Positions 21,460-27,770 of a stretch of DNA of 40,580 nt are shown here, in pieces. How positions within the stretch are numbered: position 1 is the stretch's first letter; each line of letters starts with the position of its first letter. The DNA comes from a virus. The position numbers were made by a program, and so were the translations under genes. The notes under the pieces were generated by a model. The model had not been told where the DNA came from, did not search any database, and worked only from the letters and a program-made list of their open reading frames with translations. The DNA lies in the IMG/VR virus record IMGVR_UViG_3300050821_001649, positions 1 through 40,580 of that record. One strand, 5' to 3'.

Positions 21460-21479
21460 TCCCCTGAAGGATCAACCCC
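21441..21479 (-). terminator. Intrinsic terminator before the paralog array
   Basis: An 11-bp stem with two G-U pairs (21479-21469 with 21462-21452) and a short loop, followed on the minus strand by TCTTTGTTTG. It ends the unit coming from 23965 and overlaps the next promoter. Confidence 0.6.
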
Positions 21480-21494
21480 GCCTGACTCTCGCGG

Positions 21495-21617
21495 CTACAT
21501 ACCCTCCAATAGCACGGCTAAGGCCTTTTCGTTTGCCTCTCCCCGCTCTTGTATCTCTTCCCAGCTCCCCTCATCGGATTGATTAAAGATCGCCTCTTGT
21601 GCCTTTTGCTTTGTCAT
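21495..21617 (-). CDS. Small acidic helical protein (40 aa)
   Basis: ATG 21617 overlaps the previous stop (ATGA). The product is an acidic amphipathic helix (Q-E-A-I-F-N-Q-S-D-E-G-S-W-E-E). It is the last gene before the terminator. Function unknown. Confidence 0.5.
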   Translation of the reverse strand: MTKQKAQEAIFNQSDEGSWEEIQERGEANEKALAVLLEGM

Positions 21618-21862
21618 AACGTCCCCTTTCGATTTGAACCACGTTTAGCGATAAACACGCCCACAGACTCAACCCTCTCAATCCTATTGCAACGGCGGCA
21701 CCAATCTTCACAATAGGGCATTGCCATTGCCGGACCAAATGCCCCCAGATCAACCCACCTATGTCCCAACATAAAGCAAGCGTTATTTGGTTTCCTGCAT
21801 TCGCATAATCCCCAAACTAAGAAAACCTCTAAAAGTAACACAACTTCCAGAACCTCTTTCAT
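21614..21862 (-). CDS. Cys-rich protein with hydrophobic N-terminus
   Basis: ATG 21862 follows AGGGGGAGAC and is preferred over an ATG-like start 21 codons upstream. The 82-aa product has a hydrophobic start (V-L-E-V-V-L-L-L-E-V-F-L-V-W), then C-E-C-R, L-G-H-R-W-V-D and Y-C-E-D-W-C-R-R-C. The L-G-H-R-W plus C-x-x-C pieces recall DUF1660-type zinc proteins. Possibly membrane-associated. Confidence 0.55.
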   Translation of the reverse strand: MKEVLEVVLLLEVFLVWGLCECRKPNNACFMLGHRWVDLGAFGPAMAMPYCEDWCRRCNRIERVESVGVFIAKRGSNRKGTL

Positions 21863-21870
21863 GTCTCCCC

Positions 21871-21945
21871 CTAGTTCCAAATGGACCCCGCCCCTGGATA
21901 GGAGCGGTGCCATAACCAAGCCCAAAGTTTCACATTCTCTTTCAT
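21871..21945 (-). CDS. Short ORF (24 aa), doubtful
   Basis: A Trp-rich 24-codon frame starts on the ATGA of the preceding stop and ends 8 bp before the next SD-bearing start. Position is gene-like but it is too short to support by sequence alone. Confidence 0.3.
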   Translation of the reverse strand: MKENVKLWAWLWHRSYPGAGSIWN

Positions 21946-22409
21946 AGTTTTGGGACCTTTGGGTAATGCTTCCTTACGATATCCGCACATTTTTTTAAGA
22001 CTTTGGCCTTGGCGGCATCGGCGGCGGCATCGGCGGCGGCATAGGCGGCATAGGCGGCGGCATAGGCGGCGGCATAGGCGGCATAGGCGGCGGCATAGGC
22101 GGCGGTTTTGACCTCTTCCAATGTCACCTTTTCACCATTCGCCCAAGCTCTAGCAACTTTCAAAGCTTCGGCAGGGCGTTTCTCGCCTTTCTTCACATAT
22201 TTCAGAGACAATTCAGCGCAATCGCAAGCGGCTAAAACTAGATTCATACGTGCTTTTGATCCTGCTATTCCACTCTTCTTTCCTAAAAGCCATAACATCC
22301 AGTCACCACGTTCACAAGTTTCCCAAGCTTGCTTTTCTGTTTTATCGCCTATCCATTCAACGGCAGAATTACAGGCACCTAATTTTTTCAGCTTCTCTTT
22401 GAATTTCAT
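21942..22409 (-). CDS. Imm5-like protein with Ala/Tyr/Asp repeat tract
   Basis: The 155-aa product fits the phage/bacterial protein type often annotated as putative immunity protein Imm5: G-A-C-x-x-A-V-E-W-I-G-x-K-T, A-W-E-T-C-E-R-G-D-W-M-L-W-L, A-C-D-C-A-E-L-S-L-K-Y-V. Then comes an A-A-Y-A-A repeat (about residues 102-135) and a basic C-terminus. The repeats are alanine-rich with Tyr and Asp every 4-5 residues, so they could form a helical rod. Whether it neutralises a toxin or has a phage-specific role is untested. ATG 22409 overlaps the previous stop. Confidence 0.7.
   Translation of the reverse strand: MKFKEKLKKLGACNSAVEWIGDKTEKQAWETCERGDWMLWLLGKKSGIAGSKARMNLVLAACDCAELSLKYVKKGEKRPAEALKVARAWANGEKVTLEEVKTAAYAAAYAAYAAAYAAAYAAYAAADAAADAAKAKVLKKCADIVRKHYPKVPKL
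22011..22106 (-). repeat. GCC/TAT codon repeat tract
   Basis: On the plus strand, near-perfect tandem units of GGCGGCATA, with GGCGGCGGCATA and CATC variants. It encodes the Ala/Tyr/Asp repeat of the Imm5-like protein and should be prone to slippage in steps of three. Confidence 0.8.
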
Positions 22410-22615
22410 TATCTTGTCCCCTTATTCTTGAAATATCGCTTGTTCTGGGCTTTTCGCTTTTCCCTGAAACTAGCGTCCGTCTTGTAACGTTGGTTTTGGT
22501 ACTTGAGGCATTTAGCGTTATTCATAGCCTTCCCGCACTTGGCGCAAAGCTTGTGCCCTTGATACCTAAACCCCCTCAAAGCCTTCCCACAATCCCGGCA
22601 GATATCCTTAATCAT
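22409..22615 (-). CDS. Zinc-ribbon protein (68 aa)
   Basis: ATG 22615 after GGGGGACGTG. The product has I-C-R-D-C-G-K and L-C-A-K-C-G-K, a four-Cys ribbon, followed by a Lys/Arg/Tyr-rich tail (R-E-K-R-K-A-Q-N-K-R-Y). Likely nucleic-acid binding. It overlaps the Imm5-like start by one base. Confidence 0.65.
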   Translation of the reverse strand: MIKDICRDCGKALRGFRYQGHKLCAKCGKAMNNAKCLKYQNQRYKTDASFREKRKAQNKRYFKNKGTR

Positions 22616-22688
22616 CACGTCCCCCTTCTAGAGATATTCCTACGATCAAACAAACTAGAGCGCAAAGCATGGTTAAATCGGTGTCCAC
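22608..22688 (-). CDS. Tiny one-TM peptide (26 aa)
   Basis: GTG 22688 overlaps the previous TAG. The peptide is mostly one hydrophobic span (L-T-M-L-C-A-L-V-C-L-I-V-G-I) with an acidic N-terminus and a polar C-terminus. It overlaps the next gene by 8 nt. Small membrane peptides of this type occur in phages, but no family match can be given. Confidence 0.4.
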   Translation of the reverse strand: MDTDLTMLCALVCLIVGISLEGGRDD

Positions 22689-22834
22689 TAGCGCCCCAAA
22701 GCCCGAGAGATGCAACTATCAATTTCATCCCGGTTTTGGCGGATAAACTCCCGCATAGAAAGCCGGGAGCGTTTCCACCAAAGATATAAACCCTCATCAT
22801 TGTTTATCCATTGTTCCCGTTCATTGTTGTTCAT
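22688..22834 (-). CDS. Small conserved phage protein, NDEGLYxWW type (48 aa)
   Basis: ATG 22834 with GGATAGGGGATAACC upstream. The sequence W-I-N-N-D-E-G-L-Y-L-W-W-K-R-S-R and R-E-F-I-R-Q-N-R-D-E-I-D matches a recurrent small phage early protein of unknown function. The frame of the larger overlapping ORF in this interval is rejected. Confidence 0.7.
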   Translation of the reverse strand: MNNNEREQWINNDEGLYLWWKRSRLSMREFIRQNRDEIDSCISRALGR

Positions 22835-22836
22835 GG

Positions 22837-23283
22837 TTATCCCCTATCCGCTAAAGCAAGGCGGTTTTGACGTTCCGCAAAATCAAGGTTTGAGAGGATT
22901 GTTAGTTCACGAATAGCGGTTTCGTAGTGCAAAAGGCTAGAGCGTCTAACCGCTTGCGCGCGTGAGGATTCGCGGCCCTTGGATATCTCCCCTAAGAGCG
23001 TATCGATCCGGCGTCTCATATATCCCAGAGAGTTATCAAGGTTATCCAAGCCCTCCGGTGCCTCGACAAACAGGTCAATATTGATTCCAAGCTTGGACAT
23101 AATCCCCCTAACCTTTGATTGATGCTTGGACGTCGAAACCGAATAGCTGTAATTGTTGAACACCACCTTTCCCCCGATTTTCGCCACGAATAACCACCAA
23201 TTGTAAGAATGAGCCTTTAGCGTGTTAGGGTCAAAAGTGACGTTTGAGCCCTTGTAAATCCCCGTCCGTTTCATGAGTTTCAT
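22837..23283 (-). CDS. Hypothetical protein, first gene behind the hammerhead
   Basis: ATG 23283 follows AGGAGGGGACTAG. The 148-aa product begins with a beta-rich part (G-I-Y-K-G-S-N-V-T-F-D and W-L-F-V-A-K-I-G-G-K-V-V-F-N) that looks like a small wing or SH3-like domain, then a long charged helical C-terminus. No family recognised. Its leader contains a complete type II hammerhead ribozyme. Confidence 0.65.
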   Translation of the reverse strand: MKLMKRTGIYKGSNVTFDPNTLKAHSYNWWLFVAKIGGKVVFNNYSYSVSTSKHQSKVRGIMSKLGINIDLFVEAPEGLDNLDNSLGYMRRRIDTLLGEISKGRESSRAQAVRRSSLLHYETAIRELTILSNLDFAERQNRLALADRG

Positions 23284-23307
23284 CTAGTCCCCTCCTAAGT
23301 GTGTTCT

Positions 23308-23358
23308 GACCTCATCAGCGTTGGAATAACCAACGGACGGCCTAGGGCCGTTTCGGTC
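23308..23358 (-). ncRNA. Type II hammerhead ribozyme
   Basis: On the minus strand the conserved core is complete. Stem II 5' strand GACC (23358-23355), GAA (23354-23352), stem III ACGGCC-CTA-GGCCGT (23351-23337) including the A15.1-U16.1 pair, C17 (23336) as cleavage nucleotide, stem I CGTTGG-TTATT-CCAACG (23335-23319), CTGATGA (23318-23312), and stem II 3' strand GGTC (23311-23308). Stem II is the open helix, so this is type II. Self-cleavage would fall between 23336 and 23335, just downstream of the upstream gene's stop. Confidence 0.92.
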
Positions 23359-23550
23359 TTACTTCGTCGGCTTGCTGTACTTGTTGCGGTTCCTCCTATG
23401 CATGGCGTTCACTTCGTTTACCCTGCTGTCCGGCTGGTCGGCCTGCCACACGCCACACTTAAGGCAACGCGATTGCCCTTTGTGATGAATGTAGTCCGTT
23501 TGGCATTCGCAATCCCAATAGCTGGGCGTTGTCTTCGTGCTGTTGCCCAT
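23359..23550 (-). CDS. Small zinc-ribbon protein (63 aa)
   Basis: ATG 23550 after GGAAAGGTGGGACGGG. The product has D-C-E-C-Q then C-L-K-C-G-V-W, a zinc-ribbon layout, with a basic tail. Its stop immediately precedes the hammerhead, so its mRNA would be cut just after the stop codon. Confidence 0.65.
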   Translation of the reverse strand: MGNSTKTTPSYWDCECQTDYIHHKGQSRCLKCGVWQADQPDSRVNEVNAMHRRNRNKYSKPTK

Positions 23551-23571
23551 CCCGTCCCACCTTTCCGGCCT

Positions 23572-23736
23572 TTAGGCCTTATATTCGATTAAAACGCCGA
23601 AACGATTCGAAAACCCGCGCTCTTTCATAGCGTGTTTACTTAAAAGATAGACTGAATATAAGTGTGTAGGTAACAACCCGCTTTGATAGCGTATGTATTC
23701 CATTGCATCGTATTTTGTTCTAAAAACTTCTAACAT
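23572..23736 (-). CDS. Hypothetical protein (54 aa)
   Basis: ATG 23736 overlaps the previous gene by 7 nt. The product has a helical N-terminus (V-F-R-T-K-Y-D-A-M-E-Y-I-R) and a basic Phe-rich end. Function unknown. Confidence 0.55.
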   Translation of the reverse strand: MLEVFRTKYDAMEYIRYQSGLLPTHLYSVYLLSKHAMKERGFSNRFGVLIEYKA

Positions 23737-23885
23737 TCGGTCACCGCCTTGACGGTCACTTCGGTAGCGCCGTCTTTAATAATGGCTTCTCTTACGATCT
23801 CAGGTAAATCCAAGCGCAAACTTTCAAATTCGTCGCTTTCAACCCGCATACCGTTTTTCTGGTAATAAATTACTTTGTATTTCAT
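23730..23885 (-). CDS. Hypothetical small alpha/beta protein (51 aa)
   Basis: ATG 23885 after GGTGAAGCC. A beta strand K-Y-K-V-I-Y-Y-Q-K-N-G, a helix L-P-E-I-V-R-E-A-I-I-K and a final strand T-E-V-T-V-K-A-V suggest a compact fold. Function unknown. Confidence 0.6.
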   Translation of the reverse strand: MKYKVIYYQKNGMRVESDEFESLRLDLPEIVREAIIKDGATEVTVKAVTEC

Positions 23886-23965
23886 GGCTTCACCATCCCG
23901 ACTAACACGAATGCCAAGGCCGAAAGCACTAACACGGCCTCCATGCTGTAAAGTTTGTTTTTCAT
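23882..23965 (-). CDS. Tiny one-TM peptide (27 aa), first gene of the minus arm
   Basis: ATG 23965 has GGAGGGATACCA upstream. The peptide is a single hydrophobic span (A-V-L-V-L-S-A-L-A-F-V-L-V-G) with a basic N-terminus; its ATGA overlap couples it to the next gene. It is promoter-proximal, so it is probably made early and abundantly. Confidence 0.6.
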   Translation of the reverse strand: MKNKLYSMEAVLVLSALAFVLVGMVKP

Positions 23966-24005
23966 TGGTATCCCTCCAAGTGATCGCTAACTGCTATAGA
24001 CAGAT

Positions 24006-24034
24006 ATTATTTCATAACTCTTAATCCGTCTACA
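24006..24034 (-). promoter_or_regulatory. Candidate promoter of the minus arm
   Basis: On the minus strand AATAAT (24011-24006) with TG one base upstream resembles the -10 of the RHH-gene promoter; a weak TGTAGA sits 17 bp upstream. Downstream sequence (ATTAAGAGTTATGA) also aligns with that promoter. The -35 is poor. Confidence 0.4.
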
Positions 24035-24516
24035 CTTATTTTGGGTAAACTTAAAATAGTTTATGGATTTTGCATTCTTTGGGGTGTGCTGAATGGGGGG
24101 CTATGGTCATATGTGTTATGTAATAATCATCGAAGAGAAGGCCCTTTAAATGAATGCTAGTTGATAATCGTTCTCAACGCGTTTGGCCATGTTATTGTGA
24201 ACGCCTAAGTTTTGCTAGCTTTTGTCAAAAGCGGAATCAATGCCACTTAGTGGAATAGCCCAGTCTTCCGTGTCGTTTACTACTAAGAGGCAGTGAGAAG
24301 GTAAGTGTGTGTTGGTGTTGTGCTTCGCTCCTGTCTATAGGGTGTTGTAGTGAGAGTCTATGTCCTAACTCCAGGTTGTGAACCATTGGCTGTGTGTAAA
24401 GAAACTTAACTCTCAAGTGTAAAGAAAGCTTACACATGGGTTTTGGGTGTTCTCGCCTACTAGTCACAAACCACACCCTTGCCTCAACACTCTTGACCAC
24501 AACCTATAGACGATTA

Positions 24517-24546
24517 AAACTTCTATAACTCTGATTATAGAAGTTT
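24517..24546. repeat. 12-bp perfect inverted repeat in the control region
   Basis: AAACTTCTATAA and TTATAGAAGTTT flank the 6-nt loop CTCTGA. A-rich upstream and T-rich downstream flanks fit a bidirectional terminator, but the AT-rich stem also fits an operator. It precedes the start at 24565. Confidence 0.7.
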
Positions 24547-24564
24547 GGCATATAGAAAGGGGCT

Positions 24565-24756
24565 ATGACTAAAACCAAAACCCTTTGTTTACAACAGTTT
24601 CAAACAAGCTCGATTGACCAAGGAATGGTTTTCAGGAGTCCCTTTTGGGGTGGGGGCAGGTCTCATTGTAGCTCTTTTTCAACCGGTAGTGTTCGATCAG
24701 AGTTTGTTCAATCAGAACACCATTTAGACACACCACTTTCCAAACAGGGTGCATGA
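24565..24756 (+). CDS. Weak ORF with good SD, possibly real (63 aa)
   Basis: ATG 24565 has AAAGGGGCT upstream, but the product has no recognisable features and lies over the direct repeats. The first bases of its coding sequence resemble those of the 12-codon frame at 24769. It may be a leader peptide or decayed gene. Confidence 0.3.
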   Translation: MTKTKTLCLQQFQTSSIDQGMVFRSPFWGGGRSHCSSFSTGSVRSEFVQSEHHLDTPLSKQGA

Positions 24757-24768
24757 AACAAAGGGAAT

Positions 24769-24807
24769 ATGGCTAAAACAACGATGGTGACACCACAACG
24801 ATCTTAG
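24769..24807 (+). CDS. 12-codon leader ORF candidate
   Basis: ATG 24769 follows AAAGGGAAT and its start (ATGGCTAAAAC) mirrors the ATGACTAAAAC start at 24565. It ends 38 bp before the next gene's ATG. Too short to support as a gene by itself. Confidence 0.25.
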   Translation: MAKTTMVTPQRS

Positions 24808-24845
24808 GCTATTGTTGGGACATCTTGATAGGGGAGGTAAGGGCG

Positions 24846-25145
24846 ATGAAGAAGACGATTGGTGGGTTGGTAGGGGCGGGATTGATAGTGGGCATGGGGC
24901 TTTCGTACAAGCCTAATTTGGACGGTAAGCAAGGTAGATATGATGTGCAGCTAAAGGATGCGCGCGGAATGACTTATGTGCTCAAAGGCACGAAGGATGT
25001 AAGGGTTAACAAGGATGGCACGTTTGATATTTATTCGAATGGATATTGGAGGCCATCGACGGTGCATACGAATGAGTACAAGGTGGTGATCGTGGATAAG
25101 AAGCCGACGATTAAGCACAAGATCAGCTCATTTGTTTTAAAATGA
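24846..25145 (+). CDS. Hypothetical protein with N-terminal hydrophobic segment
   Basis: ATG 24846 follows GGGGAGGTAAGGGCG; a TTG at 24825 lies upstream of that SD and is rejected. The 99-aa product starts with a KK-anchored hydrophobic segment (residues about 4-19, signal-anchor or signal peptide) and continues as a basic beta-rich domain with V-R-V-N-K-D-G-T-F. It is the first gene of the morphogenesis arm. Function unknown. Confidence 0.6.
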   Translation: MKKTIGGLVGAGLIVGMGLSYKPNLDGKQGRYDVQLKDARGMTYVLKGTKDVRVNKDGTFDIYSNGYWRPSTVHTNEYKVVIVDKKPTIKHKISSFVLK

Positions 25146-25227
25146 CTGGATTAACGGTTGACTAGGGATGGTATGGGGAGATAGTATCGGACACAAGAGC
25201 GGGGGATCAAATTTGTGGGGGTGGTAA

Positions 25228-25494
25228 ATGGGCGGTTTTGTTGAGTTCGTGATGAAGGATGGGACGACTCGTGACATGGCAGTTACGGGGGTAGGGAAGA
25301 ATGGGAAGATCAACGGCACGTTATTTTTCGATGGCACGAATGACCGGACGAACTTTCCTCAGAACGTGTTTGTCAATTTAGATCACCAACCGGTGGCCTG
25401 GGTGAAAGATGTGGAGAAGGACGATTCGCCTAAACCCAAACCAGGTACATACCATGAGATCAGTGAAACCACAGCTGTAGCCAAGGAGAAATAG
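25228..25494 (+). CDS. Hypothetical protein (88 aa)
   Basis: ATG 25228 with GGGGGTGGTAA upstream. A beta-rich N-terminal approximately 60 residues (F-V-E-F-V-M-K-D-G-T-T, T-L-F-F-D-G, V-F-V-N-L-D) and a Lys/Pro/Glu tail. Position suggests a head-assembly accessory. Function unknown. Confidence 0.6.
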   Translation: MGGFVEFVMKDGTTRDMAVTGVGKNGKINGTLFFDGTNDRTNFPQNVFVNLDHQPVAWVKDVEKDDSPKPKPGTYHEISETTAVAKEK

Positions 25495-25495
25495 C

Positions 25496-25861
25496 ATGGA
25501 AGAGAAGAAAGTCAAATTGATGGGGCCGAATGAGAATTTCGTGCCTAAGTTTTTGAAGCATGGCGGCGACGTGAAGGTGGGGGGCGAGATGAAGACGAAA
25601 CTCGAATCCGTGAACCACGATGATATGAACGGCGAGAAGAAGCATCCGGACACGAACCCTGGGGCGGATGAACAATCTCGTACGGTCCACAAGGAAGAGC
25701 CTGCCGAGAAGGGTGCCCGTCCTGGGATGGAACAACCTGGGGAAAACATGATCACTATCTCGAAGCAGGAGAAGCTTAACCGCCAACCGCGTGCGTTCAA
25801 GTATTCGCGGGAGGGTCGGGCTGTGGACAATGGCTCGAATGGTAATGGTGAAAGCTACTAA
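25496..25861 (+). CDS. Hypothetical charged, disordered-looking protein (121 aa)
   Basis: ATG 25496 with AAGGAGAAATAGC upstream. Lys/Glu/Gly/Pro-rich with no compact hydrophobic core, typical of flexible assembly or scaffold-associated proteins. It is followed by a terminator. Function unknown. Confidence 0.6.
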   Translation: MEEKKVKLMGPNENFVPKFLKHGGDVKVGGEMKTKLESVNHDDMNGEKKHPDTNPGADEQSRTVHKEEPAEKGARPGMEQPGENMITISKQEKLNRQPRAFKYSREGRAVDNGSNGNGESY

Positions 25862-25874
25862 GTGATGTGATTGC

Positions 25875-25897
25875 GCCCCTGGGTAACCGGGGGCTTT
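25875..25897 (+). terminator. Intrinsic terminator
   Basis: GCCCC/GGGGC stem (25875-25879 with 25890-25894) around a GGTAACC inner palindrome, followed by TTTGTTGT. It ends the first small transcription unit. Confidence 0.6.
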
Positions 25898-25925
25898 GTT
25901 GTAATAAAATTATTCTGGAGGATTT

Positions 25926-26513
25926 ATGCACGTTGAAGATATGCAATTAGAGAATTACCCGATCAAGGCTCACTCCAACCCAGATGGCGAGATGTACATT
26001 GGAGGGCCAAAACCCGCTTCTCATATCTGGCGAATCGATTACGTTGACTCGAATGGTTATGCCAAGTGGATTTTCTACCGTGGGGAATTATCTAACCCCG
26101 TGGCAGAGCTTCCCATTGAAGAGATCCGCATCATGGAAAAACGGATGGAGAAGCCTCACCGTATCACGTCCGTTAAATTTGGTCTTATCTATCATCAGGA
26201 AGAGCCTAAAGGCCCTTGGGTTCGTTTTGACCCTAATGATAAAGACCCGCGCGCCAAACTGTACTACGAAGGCAATTACACCGAGCTTTATTTCTCGACT
26301 TGGCGTAAAGCTGCCTATAACGGCCACTTCGATCCTTTCAAATTGACCCGCGCTTTCTCTGAGAAGGAATCGGCCCGTCAGAACTTGGAAGCCAAAGAAC
26401 GGTACGCGAAGGAACTGGAAGACCGATTGGCGGCTGAACGTCTTAAGAACGAACAGCTCCTAGAGAATAATAAAGCGTTGCTTGAGGAAGCTAAAGTCCG
26501 AAAGGCGAAATAA
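25926..26513 (+). CDS. Hypothetical protein with C-terminal coiled coil
   Basis: ATG 25926 follows CTGGAGGATTT. The 195-aa product has a folded N-terminal approximately 140 residues with several Trp/Tyr (W-R-I-D-Y, W-V-R-F-D-P, L-Y-Y-E-G-N-Y-T-E) and a charged coiled-coil C-terminus (about residues 145-195, L-E-A-K-E-R-Y-A-K-E-L-E). Function unknown; oligomerisation is likely. Confidence 0.6.
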   Translation: MHVEDMQLENYPIKAHSNPDGEMYIGGPKPASHIWRIDYVDSNGYAKWIFYRGELSNPVAELPIEEIRIMEKRMEKPHRITSVKFGLIYHQEEPKGPWVRFDPNDKDPRAKLYYEGNYTELYFSTWRKAAYNGHFDPFKLTRAFSEKESARQNLEAKERYAKELEDRLAAERLKNEQLLENNKALLEEAKVRKAK

Positions 26514-26743
26514 TGGAAGTGCTTTATTTCATGGGCGGCTTTATCGTAGGTAGTGGCGCGGCTTATGGGTGGTTTCTGGTGGGTCGTAACACAGGCTACC
26601 AAGATAAAAACATTGTTCCACCCCCAGCGCCTTTAAAACTTGCCGAATCTAAAACACAAAAAGATCCAGGTCCGCCTGCCGGATGGGTAGATGACTTTCA
26701 CGACCCTTCGATGGCTAAATATCGTCCAGAGGAAGAACTATGA
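26513..26743 (+). CDS. Small one-TM hypothetical protein (76 aa)
   Basis: TAATG start at 26513. One hydrophobic N-terminal segment (L-Y-F-M-G-G-F-I-V-G-S-G-A-A-Y-G-W) then a Pro-rich linker and acidic tail. Possibly membrane-anchored. Function unknown. Confidence 0.6.
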   Translation: MEVLYFMGGFIVGSGAAYGWFLVGRNTGYQDKNIVPPPAPLKLAESKTQKDPGPPAGWVDDFHDPSMAKYRPEEEL

Positions 26744-27102
26744 GCGAATCAAACGCAGTCTATGCCGATGATGATATCTTTACCGGGCCTAATGGGGAGA
26801 AGCTTCGGTACAAGTATATTCGTATGACGGCCTCCCGTATCGCTTTGGGCAAGCAAAGAACCGTATTGAAGAAGTTGGACCCAGCCAAGAAGGCCGATTT
26901 CTATTACAAGGTCTATCAAGCTTTGGACCGGCAAAGTATCGCCACCAAATCCGACCCCTTCTTTCAGATCGGTATTTCGCCTTATACGTTCATGAATGAA
27001 GCGGTTCGTATTGGTGGGTTTGATACTAGCTACGGGGAAGTCTTCTCGCGAATGCACATGGCCTTTTTGGAAGTGGCGGCTAATTACGAGTTTGATAAAT
27101 AA
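26740..27102 (+). CDS. Hypothetical protein upstream of terminase genes (120 aa)
   Basis: ATG 26740 overlaps the previous stop. A compact alpha/beta-looking product with several Tyr/Phe (F-Y-Y-K-V-Y-Q-A-L-D-R, R-M-H-M-A-F-L-E-V-A-A-N-Y). Its stop overlaps the next gene (TAATG). Function unknown. Confidence 0.6.
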   Translation: MSESNAVYADDDIFTGPNGEKLRYKYIRMTASRIALGKQRTVLKKLDPAKKADFYYKVYQALDRQSIATKSDPFFQIGISPYTFMNEAVRIGGFDTSYGEVFSRMHMAFLEVAANYEFDK

Positions 27103-27770
27103 TGGCCGGTCGTCCGCGTCACGCTAATACGATCAATGCTATTCCTGAAGGTCCGATGCCGACGGCTAAGGCTAAGTGGGCGGCAATCGCTAAATGGCAC
27201 GCCATTAACGATGAGAGACGTAAGGGTGGATACGACGAGATAACCGGTCATGAGTTCATGAAGCATACCGGTATCAAAGAGATCGATATCCTGAATGCCG
27301 GGTCGCACAAAGAGTATATCGAAGCCGTGATGTCCCTAGCCAAGGGGCAGTCCACGTTGTGGTTCAAGGATGAAATCGAGCATCTTCAACAGTCGATGAA
27401 GAATATGCGCGAAGCTGGAGAAGATAAAGAATATGTCAAGATGGCCTTTGAACTGGCCAATATGCTCAAGTTCAAGGATACCGACTTCTCTGGGATGGAA
27501 GATTCGGAAGCCAAGACGGCGGTTGAGACGGTTGAAGAAATAATGAATTTGCTTAATGACCCGGCAGTGGTATCGGCGCTGAAACAGGAGGAAGGAATTG
27601 TCTCGCAAAAGGTTATCCCAGCTCTCATTTCAGCGAATTTTAAGTCTGGAGCAAAAGCAAAAATTATTACGTCTACACGCCCTGGTGAGTCAGTTGAAGG
27701 TGCAATCGAGGCAAGATCCGATAAGCTTGTGGATACCGTTTCAGAAGCAGGAGAGGGGCCTGTACAGTGA
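27102..27770 (+). CDS. Candidate small terminase subunit (by position)
   Basis: The 222-aa product starts with a basic segment (A-G-R-P-R-H) that could bind DNA and is otherwise helical, with a helical central region as in DNA-recognition subunits. It lies immediately before the large terminase ORF. Its last 173 bases overlap the ATPase ORF in another frame, an unusual overlap. No diagnostic motif is present; the assignment rests on position. Confidence 0.45.
   Translation: MAGRPRHANTINAIPEGPMPTAKAKWAAIAKWHAINDERRKGGYDEITGHEFMKHTGIKEIDILNAGSHKEYIEAVMSLAKGQSTLWFKDEIEHLQQSMKNMREAGEDKEYVKMAFELANMLKFKDTDFSGMEDSEAKTAVETVEEIMNLLNDPAVVSALKQEEGIVSQKVIPALISANFKSGAKAKIITSTRPGESVEGAIEARSDKLVDTVSEAGEGPVQ

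Larger units (their letters stand above)
23966..24845. other. Divergent control region between the two arms, candidate origin
   Basis: About 0.9 kb with little convincing coding capacity separates divergently read operons. It contains repeated GTGTAAAGAAA (24394-24404 and 24417-24427, the second in an inverted GTGTAA/TTACAC pair), a 13-bp direct repeat TGTTCRATCAGAR at 24690-24702 and 24705-24717, and a 12-bp perfect inverted repeat at 24517-24546. Repeats of this kind often mark replication origins or operators. No named origin is recognised. The open frame at 24237-24500 on the minus strand looks spurious. Confidence 0.5.

Noticed and set aside
22615-22800. 61-codon minus frame
   Set aside because: The 48-codon frame from ATG 22834 has a strong SD and a recognisable small phage protein, so this frame is a shadow.
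24237-24500. 87-codon frame on the minus strand in the control region
   Set aside because: No SD, His/Arg/Leu-rich shadow composition, and it covers direct repeats better explained as regulatory DNA.
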